DNA of 64,000 nt from JAHZKN01 sp965250205 (GCA_965250205.1 CBDFNK010000020.1:168931-232930), one strand, 5' to 3'. Counted from the first letter of the stretch, positions 17,926 through 27,346 are shown. Numbers and translations are program-made. Notes: generated by a model from the letters alone, not told the origin.

Positions 17926-18966
17926 TTACGGCTGCCAGCCAGTTTGTTTTGCAGCAGACGCGGCTTCTTCTCCGGCACGTTGGTCTTCAAGATGCTTGGC
18001 GATTGCCCATTTGACGTCTTCAACGCCGTCACCGGAAACGGCCGACATTTGGAAGGGCTCCGTTTGTGTGGTGCTTTGGAGCGCTGTCTTTTGTGTGTTT
18101 ATGGTTTCGGCATCAACAGCATCACATTTTGACAATACGACCACTTCAGGGAGCTTTAGCAAGTCCTCGCTATAGGCTGCCAGCTCATTGCGCACAGTTA
18201 TGTAGGCGCTGGCGACATCTTCAGATGTGATATCAACCAAATGTAACAACACCTTGGTGCGCTCAACGTGGCCTAAGAACCGCGTGCCGATGCCCTTTCC
18301 TTCGTGGGCGCCTTCAATGAGGCCGGGAATATCAGCAGCCACAAATTCTCGTGCGCCAATGTTCACAACACCGAGATTGGGGTGAAGTGTGGTGAACGGG
18401 TAATCGGCGATTTTTGGTTTGGCGGCGGATACGGCCGCGAGAAACGTCGATTTACCCGCGTTCGGCAAACCAATGAGTCCAACATCTGCAATCAACTTCA
18501 AGCGCAACCAAATCGTGAATTCTTCACCCGTTTGCCCTGGGTTGGTGCGCCGTGGTGCCTGATTGGTTGAACTCTTGAAATGCGCATTACCAAAACCACC
18601 GTTGCCTCCCTTGGCAATGCGTATCTTTTGGCCAGGCTCTGTGACCTCGGCAATCAGGGTTTCTTGATCTTCATCCAAGATCTCTGTGCCTGGTGGCACT
18701 TTAATCAGGCAGTCATCACCCTTGGCACCGGCTCGGTTCTTCCCCATACCGCCACCGCCAGCTTGCGCTTTGAAGTGTTGTTGAAAGCGGTAGTCAATGA
18801 GCGTGTTGAGATTGGTCACGCAAACGACGTAGACGTCACCACCCTTGCCGCCGTCACCACCGTCGGGTCCACCGTGCTCAATGTACTTCTCACGCCGAAA
18901 ACTGAGGCAGCCATTCCCGCCATCGCCAGCTTTTATGTAAATCTTGCTTAGATCTAGAAATTTCAC
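17926..18966 (-). CDS. obgE: Obg family GTPase ObgE/CgtA
   Basis: Start chosen at GTG 18966 (VKFLDLSKIYIKAGDGGNG), which matches the conserved Obg N-terminus; the frame extends 10 codons further but that part is the end of the upstream acetyltransferase gene. 346 residues: a Gly-rich Obg fold (GGPDGGDGGKGGDV), then the G domain with GLPNAGKST (P-loop), DIPGLIEGAHEGKG (G3), and SKCDAVD (G4). It acts in 50S assembly and stress control. The GTGA overlap with the preceding gene suggests translational coupling. Stop is TAA. Confidence 0.97.
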   Translation of the reverse strand: MKFLDLSKIYIKAGDGGNGCLSFRREKYIEHGGPDGGDGGKGGDVYVVCVTNLNTLIDYRFQQHFKAQAGGGGMGKNRAGAKGDDCLIKVPPGTEILDEDQETLIAEVTEPGQKIRIAKGGNGGFGNAHFKSSTNQAPRRTNPGQTGEEFTIWLRLKLIADVGLIGLPNAGKSTFLAAVSAAKPKIADYPFTTLHPNLGVVNIGAREFVAADIPGLIEGAHEGKGIGTRFLGHVERTKVLLHLVDITSEDVASAYITVRNELAAYSEDLLKLPEVVVLSKCDAVDAETINTQKTALQSTTQTEPFQMSAVSGDGVEDVKWAIAKHLEDQRAGEEAASAAKQTGWQP

Positions 18967-19520
18967 GATGCCCGTCTCCCAAGCCCGACTCTCCAAAGGA
19001 AAATAAACCGCGGCCGTTTCAATTCATACGTGACCGCAGGCACCTGTTGACGCCGCGCCTGGCACCAAGCACTGCATTCACCGGTTTTTTCAAAGCCGAG
19101 TTTTTTAATCACGCGTGCTGATGCCAGGTTGTCAAAATAGTGACAGCAGATCAGGCGAGAAAATTTGCGCTCTTTGAAGCAGTAACTGAGTAATGCGGTT
19201 GTGGCTTCGGTAGCATAACCATCTCCCCACCATGGTTTGCCAATCCAGTAACCGATTTCGGCTTCACCTTGTTTGCGCTCCAATACGCCACACAAACCGA
19301 TCAGCGTGCCATTTAAGTCAATGGCGAAAACATGCTCTTCCGGTGGTAAACCATTGATCCATTCCATCGCATCCTGTTCCTGATAGGGGTAAGGAATACG
19401 ATCGGTCATGCACGCCACATTCCACTCGCCCGCAAGTAATGCAATTTGAGGCGCATCACGTCTGGTGAGCGGCCTTAGCAGCAATCGTTTGCTTTTTCGA
19501 ATGGTTGGCTTGGTGCGCAT
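18963..19520 (-). CDS. GNAT family N-acetyltransferase, RimJ/RimL type
   Basis: 185 residues from MRTKPTIRKSKRLLLRPL. GNAT motifs: EIGYWIGKPWWGDGYATEAT (acetyl-CoA pyrophosphate loop and helix) and NLASARVIKKLGFEKTGEC. This gene is a regular neighbour between rpmA and obgE in Rhizobiales. The TGA stop overlaps the GTG start of obgE (GTGA). If UGA were read as sense here, only three residues would be added before a TAG at 18958, so this stop is not strong proof of UGA termination. Confidence 0.9.
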   Translation of the reverse strand: MRTKPTIRKSKRLLLRPLTRRDAPQIALLAGEWNVACMTDRIPYPYQEQDAMEWINGLPPEEHVFAIDLNGTLIGLCGVLERKQGEAEIGYWIGKPWWGDGYATEATTALLSYCFKERKFSRLICCHYFDNLASARVIKKLGFEKTGECSAWCQARRQQVPAVTYELKRPRFIFLWRVGLGRRAS

Positions 19521-19548
19521 CACGCCATGATACCCCTGAACGCGGAAA

Positions 19549-19581
19549 CAAAAAAGGGAGGCGGGTGCTGCCCCGTCTCCC
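19549..19581 (-). terminator. Rho-independent terminator after rpmA
   Basis: Read on the minus strand: a 10-bp stem GGGAGACGGG / CCCGCCTCCC (one mismatch) with loop GCAGCA, then TTTTTTG. It separates rpmA from the acetyltransferase-obgE pair. Confidence 0.88.
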
Positions 19582-19615
19582 TTGAAACGCTTACGCGATG
19601 GTCGTTGCCAGCCAG

Positions 19616-19888
19616 TTAGCTAGCGGCGGCGTCTTTTTCCGGGATCACAGAAATAAAGGTGCGGCCGTTGCGTTTGGTTTTGAATTCGACCTTACCTTCT
19701 TCAACAGCAAAGATGGTGAAGTCCGTTCCAAGGCCGACACCCGATCCTGGATGCCATTTTGTGCCACGTTGGCGGCAGATGATGTTGCCGGGGATGACAT
19801 GTTCGCCGCCATAGCGTTTGATGCCAAGGCGTTTGGATTCTGAATCGCGACCGTTCTTAGTTGAGCCGCCTGCTTTTTTATGTGCCAT
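19616..19888 (-). CDS. rpmA: 50S ribosomal protein L27
   Basis: 90 residues, typical length; starts MAHKKAGGSTKNGRDSESKR and contains GIKRYGGEHVIPGNIICRQRGTKWHPG, the near-invariant L27 sequence lining the peptidyl-transferase centre. No Firmicutes-type cleavable leader. It follows rplU by 36 bp. Stop is TAA. Confidence 0.99.
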   Translation of the reverse strand: MAHKKAGGSTKNGRDSESKRLGIKRYGGEHVIPGNIICRQRGTKWHPGSGVGLGTDFTIFAVEEGKVEFKTKRNGRTFISVIPEKDAAAS

Positions 19889-19924
19889 GGGTCGAAGTCC
19901 TCATAAACTTTTGTCAGGCAGGCG

Positions 19925-20236
19925 TTAGCCCTTGATTGCGGTAATACGGATTTTGGAAAGGTCTTGGCGATGACCTTTTTTGCGGCGTGAGTTTTTGCGC
20001 CGACGCTTCTTAAATGCGATGAGTTTTGGGCCGCGGGTTTGTTCAACCAGTTCAGCCGAGACTTTGGCACCAGAAACAACGGGCGAACCAATTTTGACGC
20101 CGTCGCCAGCGCCAACCATCAACACATCTGAGAATTCAATTTTTGCACCAGCATCACCATCGAGCTTCTCGACGGTCAGCACGTCGTCTTTTTCGACGCG
20201 ATACTGCTTGCCGCCTGTCTTAATGACAGCGTACAT
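19925..20236 (-). CDS. rplU: 50S ribosomal protein L21
   Basis: 103 residues from MYAVIKTGGKQYRVEKDDVL, the conserved start; the frame reaches six codons further upstream without support. The C-terminus has FKKRRRKNSRRKKGHRQDLSKIRI, the RNA-binding tail. First gene of the rplU-rpmA pair. Stop is TAA. Confidence 0.99.
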   Translation of the reverse strand: MYAVIKTGGKQYRVEKDDVLTVEKLDGDAGAKIEFSDVLMVGAGDGVKIGSPVVSGAKVSAELVEQTRGPKLIAFKKRRRKNSRRKKGHRQDLSKIRITAIKG

Positions 20237-20254
20237 CAGGGCCTCTTTCTGCAC

Positions 20255-20630
20255 GTCTTTGCGTGCGATTAAGATCTTAGCCGCGCCCTGTGGCGTCGCG
20301 AATATCGCGATCTTTCAAGGAGTTAGCCGATCAAAGTCGGCTGGGCCTCGGGCAGCGCTCATTTACGAACCATATTTAGCCCGCATGAAGCGGCTTTTAT
20401 CTCTGAGAAGGTCTTGCCTGTCAACGCCGCTTTGGACGCACCTGAGCCTGGAAAGTGGTCTAGAAATTGGCTTTAGGCACCCTATTTTGAACAAAGATCA
20501 GTAAAACTGAAGGTGGTTGGGACGGACAACCCTAACCTTCATGCGTTTCCATCAAAGATTGAGAGACTGGGTAGGTATGCCGGAAGCTGGAGAAAATCGA
20601 ACTGAGACGCGTACATCCCAAGCAGAGGAT
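20255..20630. other. Divergent control region between rplU and the hydrolase gene
   Basis: Should hold the rplU-rpmA promoter on the minus strand. I see repeated GCGAT/ATCGCG patches near 20297-20313 and a TCTAGAAATTGGCTTTAGGC stretch at 20459 echoing TCCTAGAAACTGGTTTTAGG at 9080, probably another dispersed repeat. No gene is recognised. Confidence 0.4.
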
Positions 20631-21672
20631 ATGTCTGTCGCAGCTCATTTGATGGACATCCCCCGTTGTCGAGACCGGTCCTGACTTTGCTCTTGAGACC
20701 TTGGACTGTCACCTCGATCGGGCGCACGATCTTCTCGATTTGGCAACGCGTCGGGTTCCAGATTCTCTGCTGCGCCAGCTTGATCGGGTCTCGCGTGCCT
20801 GGCTTGTGCGTTGGGAGAACGCACACCTTTCGGAAATAGATGCCGTGGCGCAAAAGTTGGACCGTCCCGGCTCTTACTTTTTCTCCGTCAACTATGAGTG
20901 GGGCTGTACCTGTCGGGTTGCGCCTGCCCCGGATGGAGAAACAGCCCGATTGGTGCGGGTTCTGGATTGGCGCACATCGGGTCTGGGGCGCAATATTCTC
21001 GCAGCGAAAGTGGATGCAAAAGCAGGATACTTCACCACGCTGACATGGCCCGGCTACACAGGTGTATTGTCAGCAAATGCACCGGGGCGGTTTTCTGCCG
21101 CCCTCAATCAAGCGCCCATGCGCAAATCGTCTGGTTTTTTGGCGTTTGATTGGGCGGCAAACCGGCATCGCGTATGGAACATGCCCCACCCAACCCCATC
21201 GCATTTGCTGCGCCATGTCTTTGAACGGGCGCCTGACTTTGAAACCGCGAAACAGCAATTAACCAAAACGCCTATCTCAACCCCTGCCATTTTTCTGTTG
21301 GCTGGTGTCGAGGGCAACGAGACGGTGATTATTGAGCGAACCGAAAACGACGCTCATGTTCTAAAAGGTGCAGGCGTTGCCGCCAACCATTGGCAAGCGC
21401 CAGGGTGGAAAGGGCGGCCAAGAGGCCGAGACAGCGCTGGGCGAGCGGCAAAGATGCATCCCGTTCGAATAGATTTCGATCCCGATTTTAGGTGGGCAAA
21501 GCCACCCATTCTGAATGAGCGGACCCGTCTCATCATGATTGCTGACGCGGCTCAAGGGCGGCTTTTGGCACAAGGATTTGAGGCATCAAAGCCTGCAACC
21601 AACGTTCTCGATCTTGGACCTAGTTTAAGATTTTTCCGGTTTGGCTTGGGCTTGGACTTTCTCTCATGCTAG
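20631..21672 (+). pseudogene. C45/Ntn-type acid amidase-like hydrolase with an apparent N-terminal frameshift
   Basis: The main frame (from TTG 20701) encodes a conserved alphaproteobacterial protein of the linear-amide hydrolase (acyl-coenzyme A:6-APA acyltransferase or N-acylethanolamine amidase) fold, with the candidate nucleophile Cys in VNYEWGCTC, VRVLDWRTSGLGR, the Trp-Pro-Gly segment TLTWPGYTGVLSANAPGRF and VAANHW. No good start exists in this frame. The upstream frame from ATG 20631 (MSVAAHLMDIP) joins it perfectly if one C is dropped from the five-C run at 20660-20664, restoring IPVVETGPDFALETL. So the gene is either frameshifted or the sequence has a homopolymer error. Stop is TAG. 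Confidence 0.7.
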
Positions 21673-21794
21673 AAGAAATTGAACACGCGTTGGCTGTGGT
21701 CAGCGTCTCTGTGTGACGTAGTAAAATTTAATCTTATTTGGTGCTGGGGCCTTTGCCTCGTAGCACCATCGGTCCCGCATTCATGGAGGGCACA

Positions 21795-22091
21795 ATGGTT
21801 GATTACATGCCTGAAGATGACAAACGGGAGCAGGCGGAAGCCATCAACGGTTTCTATCTGCACTTTTTTATCTATGCGGTAGTGATTGCCGGGTTGTTTG
21901 TCATTAATCTGTTGAAGGGCAACCAACTCTGGGCGCAGTGGCCTGCGCTGGGCTGGGGTATTGGTATTTTCGGCCATTTTTATTTGGTATTTGTTGCCCT
22001 TCCAAAACGGTTGAAACGGGAAGCGCGCGCGCATCGTCAGCCCTCCGATAAGACCACAAATCCGCATCCAGAACGTTCTGAGATTGTTTAG
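21795..22091 (+). CDS. Small two-helix membrane protein (2TM domain)
   Basis: Start ATG 21795 is preceded by GGAGGG at a good distance. 98 residues: an acidic head, then FYLHFFIYAVVIAGLFVINLL and a second helix WPALGWGIGIFGHFYLVFVAL, followed by a basic tail. This is the usual 2TM family layout, often fused to histidine kinases but here alone. The function is unknown. Stop is TAG. Confidence 0.75.
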   Translation: MVDYMPEDDKREQAEAINGFYLHFFIYAVVIAGLFVINLLKGNQLWAQWPALGWGIGIFGHFYLVFVALPKRLKREARAHRQPSDKTTNPHPERSEIV

Positions 22092-22233
22092 GCGGTTGCG
22101 ATCTATCTTTGGGCGATCAGTTAGCATTTAGTGCCTCCTCCCATTTTTCTGAGCCAGTCGATTTGATCAACAGGGCATCAAGCGTGCGATCTGCGCCCTT
22201 GACAAATTGTTACTTAATTCCGATATTTCAGTA

Positions 22234-22824
22234 ATGACAGAAATTAGTAAAAATGAACAAGCCTTGCCGCAATCCTTAAACCGGTTTGTGCTGCACTGGG
22301 GCGAGATGGGCCAGGTTTGGGGAGTCAACCGCTCCGTGTCGCAGATCCACGCCCTGCTCTTTGTCTCCGATACGCCAATCACTGCAGAAGAAATTGCAGG
22401 CCTGCTGCAAATAGCAAGATCCAACGTCTCGAACAGCTTGAAAGAACTTCTGTCGTGGGGGCTTATCCGCCGTGTGCCTCAGCTTGGTGACAGGCGCGAT
22501 CACTATGAGGCAGAAGCCGATATGTTCGAGATGGTGCGTCGGATTGCGGAAGGCCGCAAAGCACGCGAGATCGATCCGACACTTGATGTATTGCGCCTTT
22601 GTGCTGAAGACGCGGTGAAAGATCGTCGCGTTAGCAAGCAAGCGCGCGCGCGTCTTTCCAGTATGCTCGATGTTGTCGAGACAGTGGATCGTGGCTTTTC
22701 CGCTGTCATGCGTTTGCCAACATCAAGGTTTCGAAAGTTTCTCAAAATGGGCAGCGCAATTACCCGCCTGGTGAGCGCACAAAAAAACAAAAACGCCAGC
22801 GCGCGCAATGCGGGTGTAGGGTGA
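22234..22824 (+). CDS. GbsR/MarR-type transcriptional regulator
   Basis: About 196 residues from ATG 22234; a TTG at 22207 is also in frame. It has a winged helix (SVSQIHALLFVSDTPITAEEI, ARSNVSNSLKELLSWGLI, then a wing with GDRRDHYEAE) and a C-terminal helical arm, as in GbsR-type regulators that sense choline or osmotic state. TGATGA ends it and overlaps the ATG of the next gene, so the two are translationally coupled. This is the only chromosomal gene in the window where TGA must act as stop, because read-through would give a long out-of-frame tail. Confidence 0.82.
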   Translation: MTEISKNEQALPQSLNRFVLHWGEMGQVWGVNRSVSQIHALLFVSDTPITAEEIAGLLQIARSNVSNSLKELLSWGLIRRVPQLGDRRDHYEAEADMFEMVRRIAEGRKAREIDPTLDVLRLCAEDAVKDRRVSKQARARLSSMLDVVETVDRGFSAVMRLPTSRFRKFLKMGSAITRLVSAQKNKNASARNAGVG

Positions 22825-23513
22825 TGAAGCAAGCAGAATGTCCTCAAGGTTCGGCTTGCTCTGTCCGTTCGTGGTTTGAAGCTGAGACGGTTGGCAAGGA
22901 GCCGCCAGATTATCGCTTTTTGCAGCTGATTGGACTTGAGGCATGGCAACGTCTGCCGACTGCCGTTCAACGTCGCTTTTCAAAAACACTGCCTGCCGGC
23001 ACAACTGTCGTCTATCAAGGCCAGGTCACGAAAACGCGTCTCAATTTTGCTGGGCGCTGCCTGGCACAGGCCACGCGTTTGATTGGGTCACCTTTGCCGC
23101 GCGATGATGGGGCAACCGGTCCGGCAGTTGTTGTGGTGACGCAAAACCAAAAGACGACTGCGCAAAATTGGGTGCGAATCTATACCCGCCCCAAGGGCAC
23201 TATGCAGACGATCACTTCAGAAAAACGGTTTCACGGTCCAACTGGCCTGGAGGAATATGTCGGTGCAGGCATCGGTATGACGCTCTGCGTTCGGGAAGAG
23301 AAGGGGGCACTTATCTTTGGCTCGGATCGCTATTTTTTTGAGGCTGGGTGGGTGCGCATTCCGCTGCCGAGATTTCTAGCACCCGGCCAGATGACGATCA
23401 TTCACCGCGATGAGGGCGGTGGCGAGTTTTGTTTTGAGCTTCGATTAGAACACAGGGTGTTGGGTATTTTGTTTCACCAGATTGCCCATTTCTCAGATGG
23501 GCCCAATACTTAA
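22824..23513 (+). CDS. DUF4166 domain protein
   Basis: 229 residues starting at ATG 22824 inside the stop of the regulator gene. The core has WQRLPTAVQRRFSKTLPAG, a GTTVVYQGQV strand, ENW-like NWVRIYTRPKG, KRFHGPTGLEEYVGAGIGMTL and a C-terminal FELRLEHRVLGILFHQIAHF. These are the features of DUF4166, often found beside GbsR-type regulators and SDR enzymes. The biochemical function is unknown. Stop is TAA. Confidence 0.78.
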   Translation: MKQAECPQGSACSVRSWFEAETVGKEPPDYRFLQLIGLEAWQRLPTAVQRRFSKTLPAGTTVVYQGQVTKTRLNFAGRCLAQATRLIGSPLPRDDGATGPAVVVVTQNQKTTAQNWVRIYTRPKGTMQTITSEKRFHGPTGLEEYVGAGIGMTLCVREEKGALIFGSDRYFFEAGWVRIPLPRFLAPGQMTIIHRDEGGGEFCFELRLEHRVLGILFHQIAHFSDGPNT

Positions 23514-23591
23514 GATGGTTCAAGACCACCACTTGCACCAAGCCTGCTCGCCGCGTTACAAGCCTGCTTTGGTCCATATCGGAGCCTGCTT

Positions 23592-23681
23592 GGAGAGGTG
23601 GCTGAGTGGTTGAAAGCACCGGTCTCGAAAACCGGCATACGGGCAACCGTATCGGGGGTTCGAATCCCCCCCTCTCCGCCA
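23592..23681 (+). tRNA. tRNA-Ser (anticodon CGA)
   Basis: Acceptor GGAGAGG pairs with CCTCTCC at 23671-23677, discriminator G and encoded CCA follow. The anticodon loop CTCGAAA gives CGA, which reads UCG. A long variable arm (ACGGGCAACCGT) and the T arm GGGGGTTCGAATCCCCC are clear. An integrase gene begins 130 bp downstream, so the 3' end is the likely attachment site. Confidence 0.97.
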
Positions 23682-23810
23682 AAGCCATGTTTCACTGGGT
23701 TTCCTCAGATCTCATTTCATCTCAAAAAGAGCCATAACCCACTGTAAATAATTATTATTTTGTTTCATGCTGTCTCTGGGTGCTTCACTCCAACGCAAAA
23801 ATAATGTGGG

Positions 23811-25082
23811 GTGGAATGTGGGGTTGAACCGTGCCACCGGTCTGGGCTACGGCTTGTAGGTTGCAAGCGATTGAGTGCCCTACAGGTACGTCAGGAGAAC
23901 GTGCCGGGTCGCTATACAGATGGCAATGGACTGTATCTCGTTGTCGATAAGTTAGGTGCTAAACGTTGGCTGGTGCGCAAGGTCATCAACGGTCGACGGC
24001 GCGACATTGGCTTAGGTTCGGTTCGGTTGATCTCTCTTGTTGATGCGCGCATGCAGACAATCGATATCGCAAGAGCGATCCATCAGGGACGCAATCCGCT
24101 GGCTCGGCGCACAAAGACAACAAGCTGTCCCACATTTGAGCAAGCTGCGCGCAAGGTACATCTGCAGCGTAAATCTGGTTGGAAGAACGGCAAGCATGCC
24201 GATCAATGGCTGACAACTCTTATAACTTACGCATTTCCAATATTGGGTGACATGGCGGTCAGTGAGATCACACGGCCGGATGTTTTGCGTGTATTGGAAC
24301 CCATCTGGATCAGCAAAGCAGAAACTGCGCGACGGGTGCTTCAGCGTATCAGTACCATTATGGATTGGGCGGAGATTGCCGGCCATCGTAGTGGTATTTG
24401 TCCGACTCGCAATTTGCGTCAAGCGCTCCCAAGACAGTCCCGCAAGGAACGTCATTTTGTTGCGCTGCCCTATGAACACGTGCCAGATTTTATCATCAAG
24501 CTCGAAACAGGCAGCGCGCGTTCGCTAACCCGCTTAGCTTTTGAATTCCTGATTCTGACAGCATGCCGGTCAGGTGAGGTTCGCGGCTGCTGCTGGGATG
24601 AGATCGATTTAAAGGCCGCACTGTGGACCATTCCGTCTGAGCGGATGAAGGCTGATGCCGAGCATGTTGTGCCGTTAGTGCCGCGAACCATTGCCCTTTT
24701 GGAGGATGCTAAGCGTTTTTCTGAAGGGAATTCTCTTGTCTTTCCCAACAACAAAGGTCAGATGCTCAGCGACATGGTGTTCACCAAACGACTGCGTGAT
24801 ATGGGACTCGCCAAAGTGGCAACAGCCCATGGTTTTCGTTCCAGCTTTCGAGATTGGGCGGCTGAGTGTACGACATTTCCCCCTGAAGTTTGCGAAATGG
24901 CACTGGCTCATAAAGTGGCTTCGAAGGTTGAGCGCGCTTATCGGCGGGGCAATCTTCTTGCTAAACGTCGAGAGTTGATGGCCGCCTGGACGTTATTTGT
25001 TTGCGGAGAGTGTGCCAGCGGTTTGCCAAAAAAACTTACCTCCGCGAGGCAGGAAAGTTATTTGTTTGCCAACACCTCCTAA
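23811..25082 (+). CDS. Tyrosine recombinase, phage/island integrase
   Basis: The family N-terminus starts near TTG 23871 (LSALQVRQENVPGRYTDGNGL); upstream residues look spurious. The N-terminal DUF4102-like arm-binding domain is followed by a SAM-like core-binding domain and the catalytic domain: Arg in TACRSGEVRG, HGFRSSFRDW (H-x-x-R), His in ALAHK and Tyr in VERAYRRG. All catalytic residues are present, so it may be active. It sits next to tRNA-Ser in the same orientation as the tRNA, the usual position for an island integrase. Stop is TAA. Confidence 0.93.
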   Translation: MECGVEPCHRSGLRLVGCKRLSALQVRQENVPGRYTDGNGLYLVVDKLGAKRWLVRKVINGRRRDIGLGSVRLISLVDARMQTIDIARAIHQGRNPLARRTKTTSCPTFEQAARKVHLQRKSGWKNGKHADQWLTTLITYAFPILGDMAVSEITRPDVLRVLEPIWISKAETARRVLQRISTIMDWAEIAGHRSGICPTRNLRQALPRQSRKERHFVALPYEHVPDFIIKLETGSARSLTRLAFEFLILTACRSGEVRGCCWDEIDLKAALWTIPSERMKADAEHVVPLVPRTIALLEDAKRFSEGNSLVFPNNKGQMLSDMVFTKRLRDMGLAKVATAHGFRSSFRDWAAECTTFPPEVCEMALAHKVASKVERAYRRGNLLAKRRELMAAWTLFVCGECASGLPKKLTSARQESYLFANTS

Positions 25083-25777
25083 CCAACACAGCGCAAGCGC
25101 TGTGTTGAGTGGTTTCAAGACAAACAACACCCTTAAACATAGATTTAAAGTATGCCCGTGACTGCAATGAAGCGCGACAAAGCAAGTGTGCGATCAAGTT
25201 TTCATTTTTAGTGAGTGGTTGGAAACGCACGAAAGAAGAGAGCGCTCTGAGCCAGCCTGTCTTCTCGATGATGCAATAGCAACCCAACGAATCACTCATG
25301 TCAGCAGGAGGGACGCAAGAATTTTATAACAATCTCCATTGATTTTGATTGCGAATTTGTTAGACTGTGTCCAATGCACATCATGAAGAGCTCAGGGGGG
25401 CTGCAATGACGAGCGCAATTTATACAGCACGCATTCCCTCGTCGCTATTTCCAACGCCGCATACGTTATTCAGGTGCTCTTACATACGATCTGGATGGAC
25501 CGGTATTGGCCTTGATGTGCCTCAGGTAAGGATGCTGGTCCATCTTTGACCCAATCGAACTTTTTCCAACTTTAACGACAAATTGAATAGTTTGCGCATG
25601 CCGTGTTCCGACACGGTGTCCGCAATCTCTGTGATCGAGCCGGAAAAAATTCCTGCTCTGTTCACGACATGCGCGTGTGCGTTTCCCGTTTGAGCGAGTG
25701 TCGACATGTTGCTGGTATCGGGCACTCTCGAACAGCCTTCCGACCTAAAGACGCCCCAACTTTGGAAAGAAAATATT
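25083..25777. other. Gap between integrase and AlpA-type gene
   Basis: About 700 bp with no convincing gene. AACACAGCGCAAGCGCTGTGTT at 25084-25105 is a near-perfect hairpin just after the integrase stop and may terminate it. Short frames here lack family features. Confidence 0.5.
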
Positions 25778-26020
25778 ATGACCATCACATTTCCGGAATG
25801 CGCAACCTGCCCACATTCCTTTAACGAAAAATATGGACCACTCTTTCCTCGCTTCCTGCCTGAGCAAGAGGTTGTGGAACGCACTACACTCGCCCGAGCT
25901 ACAATATGGCGCGGAGTAAAGGCCGGTACGTTTCCAAAGCCTGCCAAGATATCCACGCACCGTGTTGCTTGGTATGAACACGAAGTTAACGCTTGGATAC
26001 TCGCACAACGCGATGGATAA
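25778..26020 (+). CDS. AlpA-type helix-turn-helix regulator
   Basis: 80 residues from ATG 25778 with GGAAAGA upstream. The AlpA/MerR-like pattern is clear: RFLPEQEVVERTTLARATIW, then GVKAGTFPKPAKISTHRVAW and EHEVNAWI. Such small proteins control integrase or excision genes of prophages and islands. It sits about 700 bp behind the integrase. Stop is TAA. Confidence 0.88.
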   Translation: MTITFPECATCPHSFNEKYGPLFPRFLPEQEVVERTTLARATIWRGVKAGTFPKPAKISTHRVAWYEHEVNAWILAQRDG

Positions 26021-26139
26021 CTTCTGTGCCACCCGATTGAAAAGTAGCGCGGCACAACCGTGATGTGCCGCGTTGCTTCTTTTGTGGCAGAACGCAATAG
26101 CCTGTTGTATACAGATGTGCATTAGTGTATATAACTAAA

Positions 26140-27130
26140 ATGCGACCGATTCCACTCAATCTGCAAACGCTTTACGCTGACCTTATCGACCAGGTGTCTT
26201 CAAGCACTATCGAGCCCGCCTCGATTTCACGGCGCAAGGTTAAAGGTCAAACGTTTCTCTACGCGACCATTCGTGATGGCAGCATACGAGAGCAGCGCTA
26301 TCTCGGCCCAGGCTCATCATCAAAAGCGCAAGCAATGGCGGCGCGCCACAAGGCAGCAGAAGAGCAGGCGAAACAACGCCGCTCCACTGTCTCAGCATTA
26401 AAACGACAGCGCATCCCCGCGCCAACATTACAGGTTGGCCGTGTGCTTGAGACAATCGCTAACGCTGGTCTGTTCAATCAAGGCGTCGTTTTGGTCGGAA
26501 CACACGCTTTCCGACTTTACCCATGTGTTACGGGTCACTTTTTGCCCAATACGGGCTTAGTCACAAATGACGTTGACATCTCCGCAGCGGCTTTTGTGGC
26601 TGGCGACGAGCCGCAGGATTTGGAAGCGATCCTAAAGCGAGCCGACAAGACGTTCGAGCCCGTATGGGCAGCAACCGACAAGGCTCCTAAGATGTTTAAG
26701 GCATCGAACGGGCTCACCATTGATGTCCTGACGCGAAAGGGGCGCGGGCGAAGGTCACCCGTTGTTATTGATGGGCTGGGCGTGTCAGCGGAGGCGTTGA
26801 GCTTCCAGGAATTTTTAGTTGAGGACACGATTGAGGTGGTAGCGCTCTACAATTGCTGGTGTCCTAGTGCAAATTCCCTCGCCTGCAAGGTTTGCTGTTC
26901 ACAAGCTCATTATTTCCGGCCGGCGCGGTGCCTCAAACCCAAAAAGCGCAAAGGACTTGGCGCAAGCACAAGATCTGATTGATGTTTTGATTGAAACAGA
27001 TGAAGCGGCGATCAACGATGCATTGGAAACGGCTAGGTCAAGTGGCCGAGCCTGGAAAACCGCAATCAATGCCGCATTGAAGTCGGTTAAGCGAGATTTT
27101 AGGCAGGGGAGATTGCCGGTGCGGATTTAG
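26140..27130 (+). pseudogene. Nucleotidyltransferase-fold protein (GSU2403 type), frameshifted
   Basis: Start ATG 26140. The first frame holds a helical head and the nucleotidyltransferase core (VLVGTHAFRLYPCVTG, then NDVDISAAAF with the metal Asp pair), running into IEVVALYN and then nonsense. Skipping one base at about 26853 moves to the second frame, which continues AGVLVQIPSPARFAVHKLII and a helical C-terminus to TAG 27130. The join is exact in family terms, so a single-base indel (or sequence error) split one gene. Such enzymes often belong to abortive-infection or toxin-like systems; the role here is not known. Confidence 0.72.
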
Positions 27131-27346
27131 CTAGTGCGCGACAGCGGTGCTGTGTGCGGGTTGCTGATGTAGTGCGGACATTAAAGCCGGAGCTCGTTAG
27201 AGTCTCAGTTGGGCCAATATGGAATCAAGCAGCTGTACGTCTAGCTCACCGGTTGCAGAGGCTAAAATCGAGACACTATTCATTAGCGATCCTCTGAATA
27301 TCCATCGGCGAAAGGGTAAGCCATAGGAAGTTATTGAAAGATCGAA

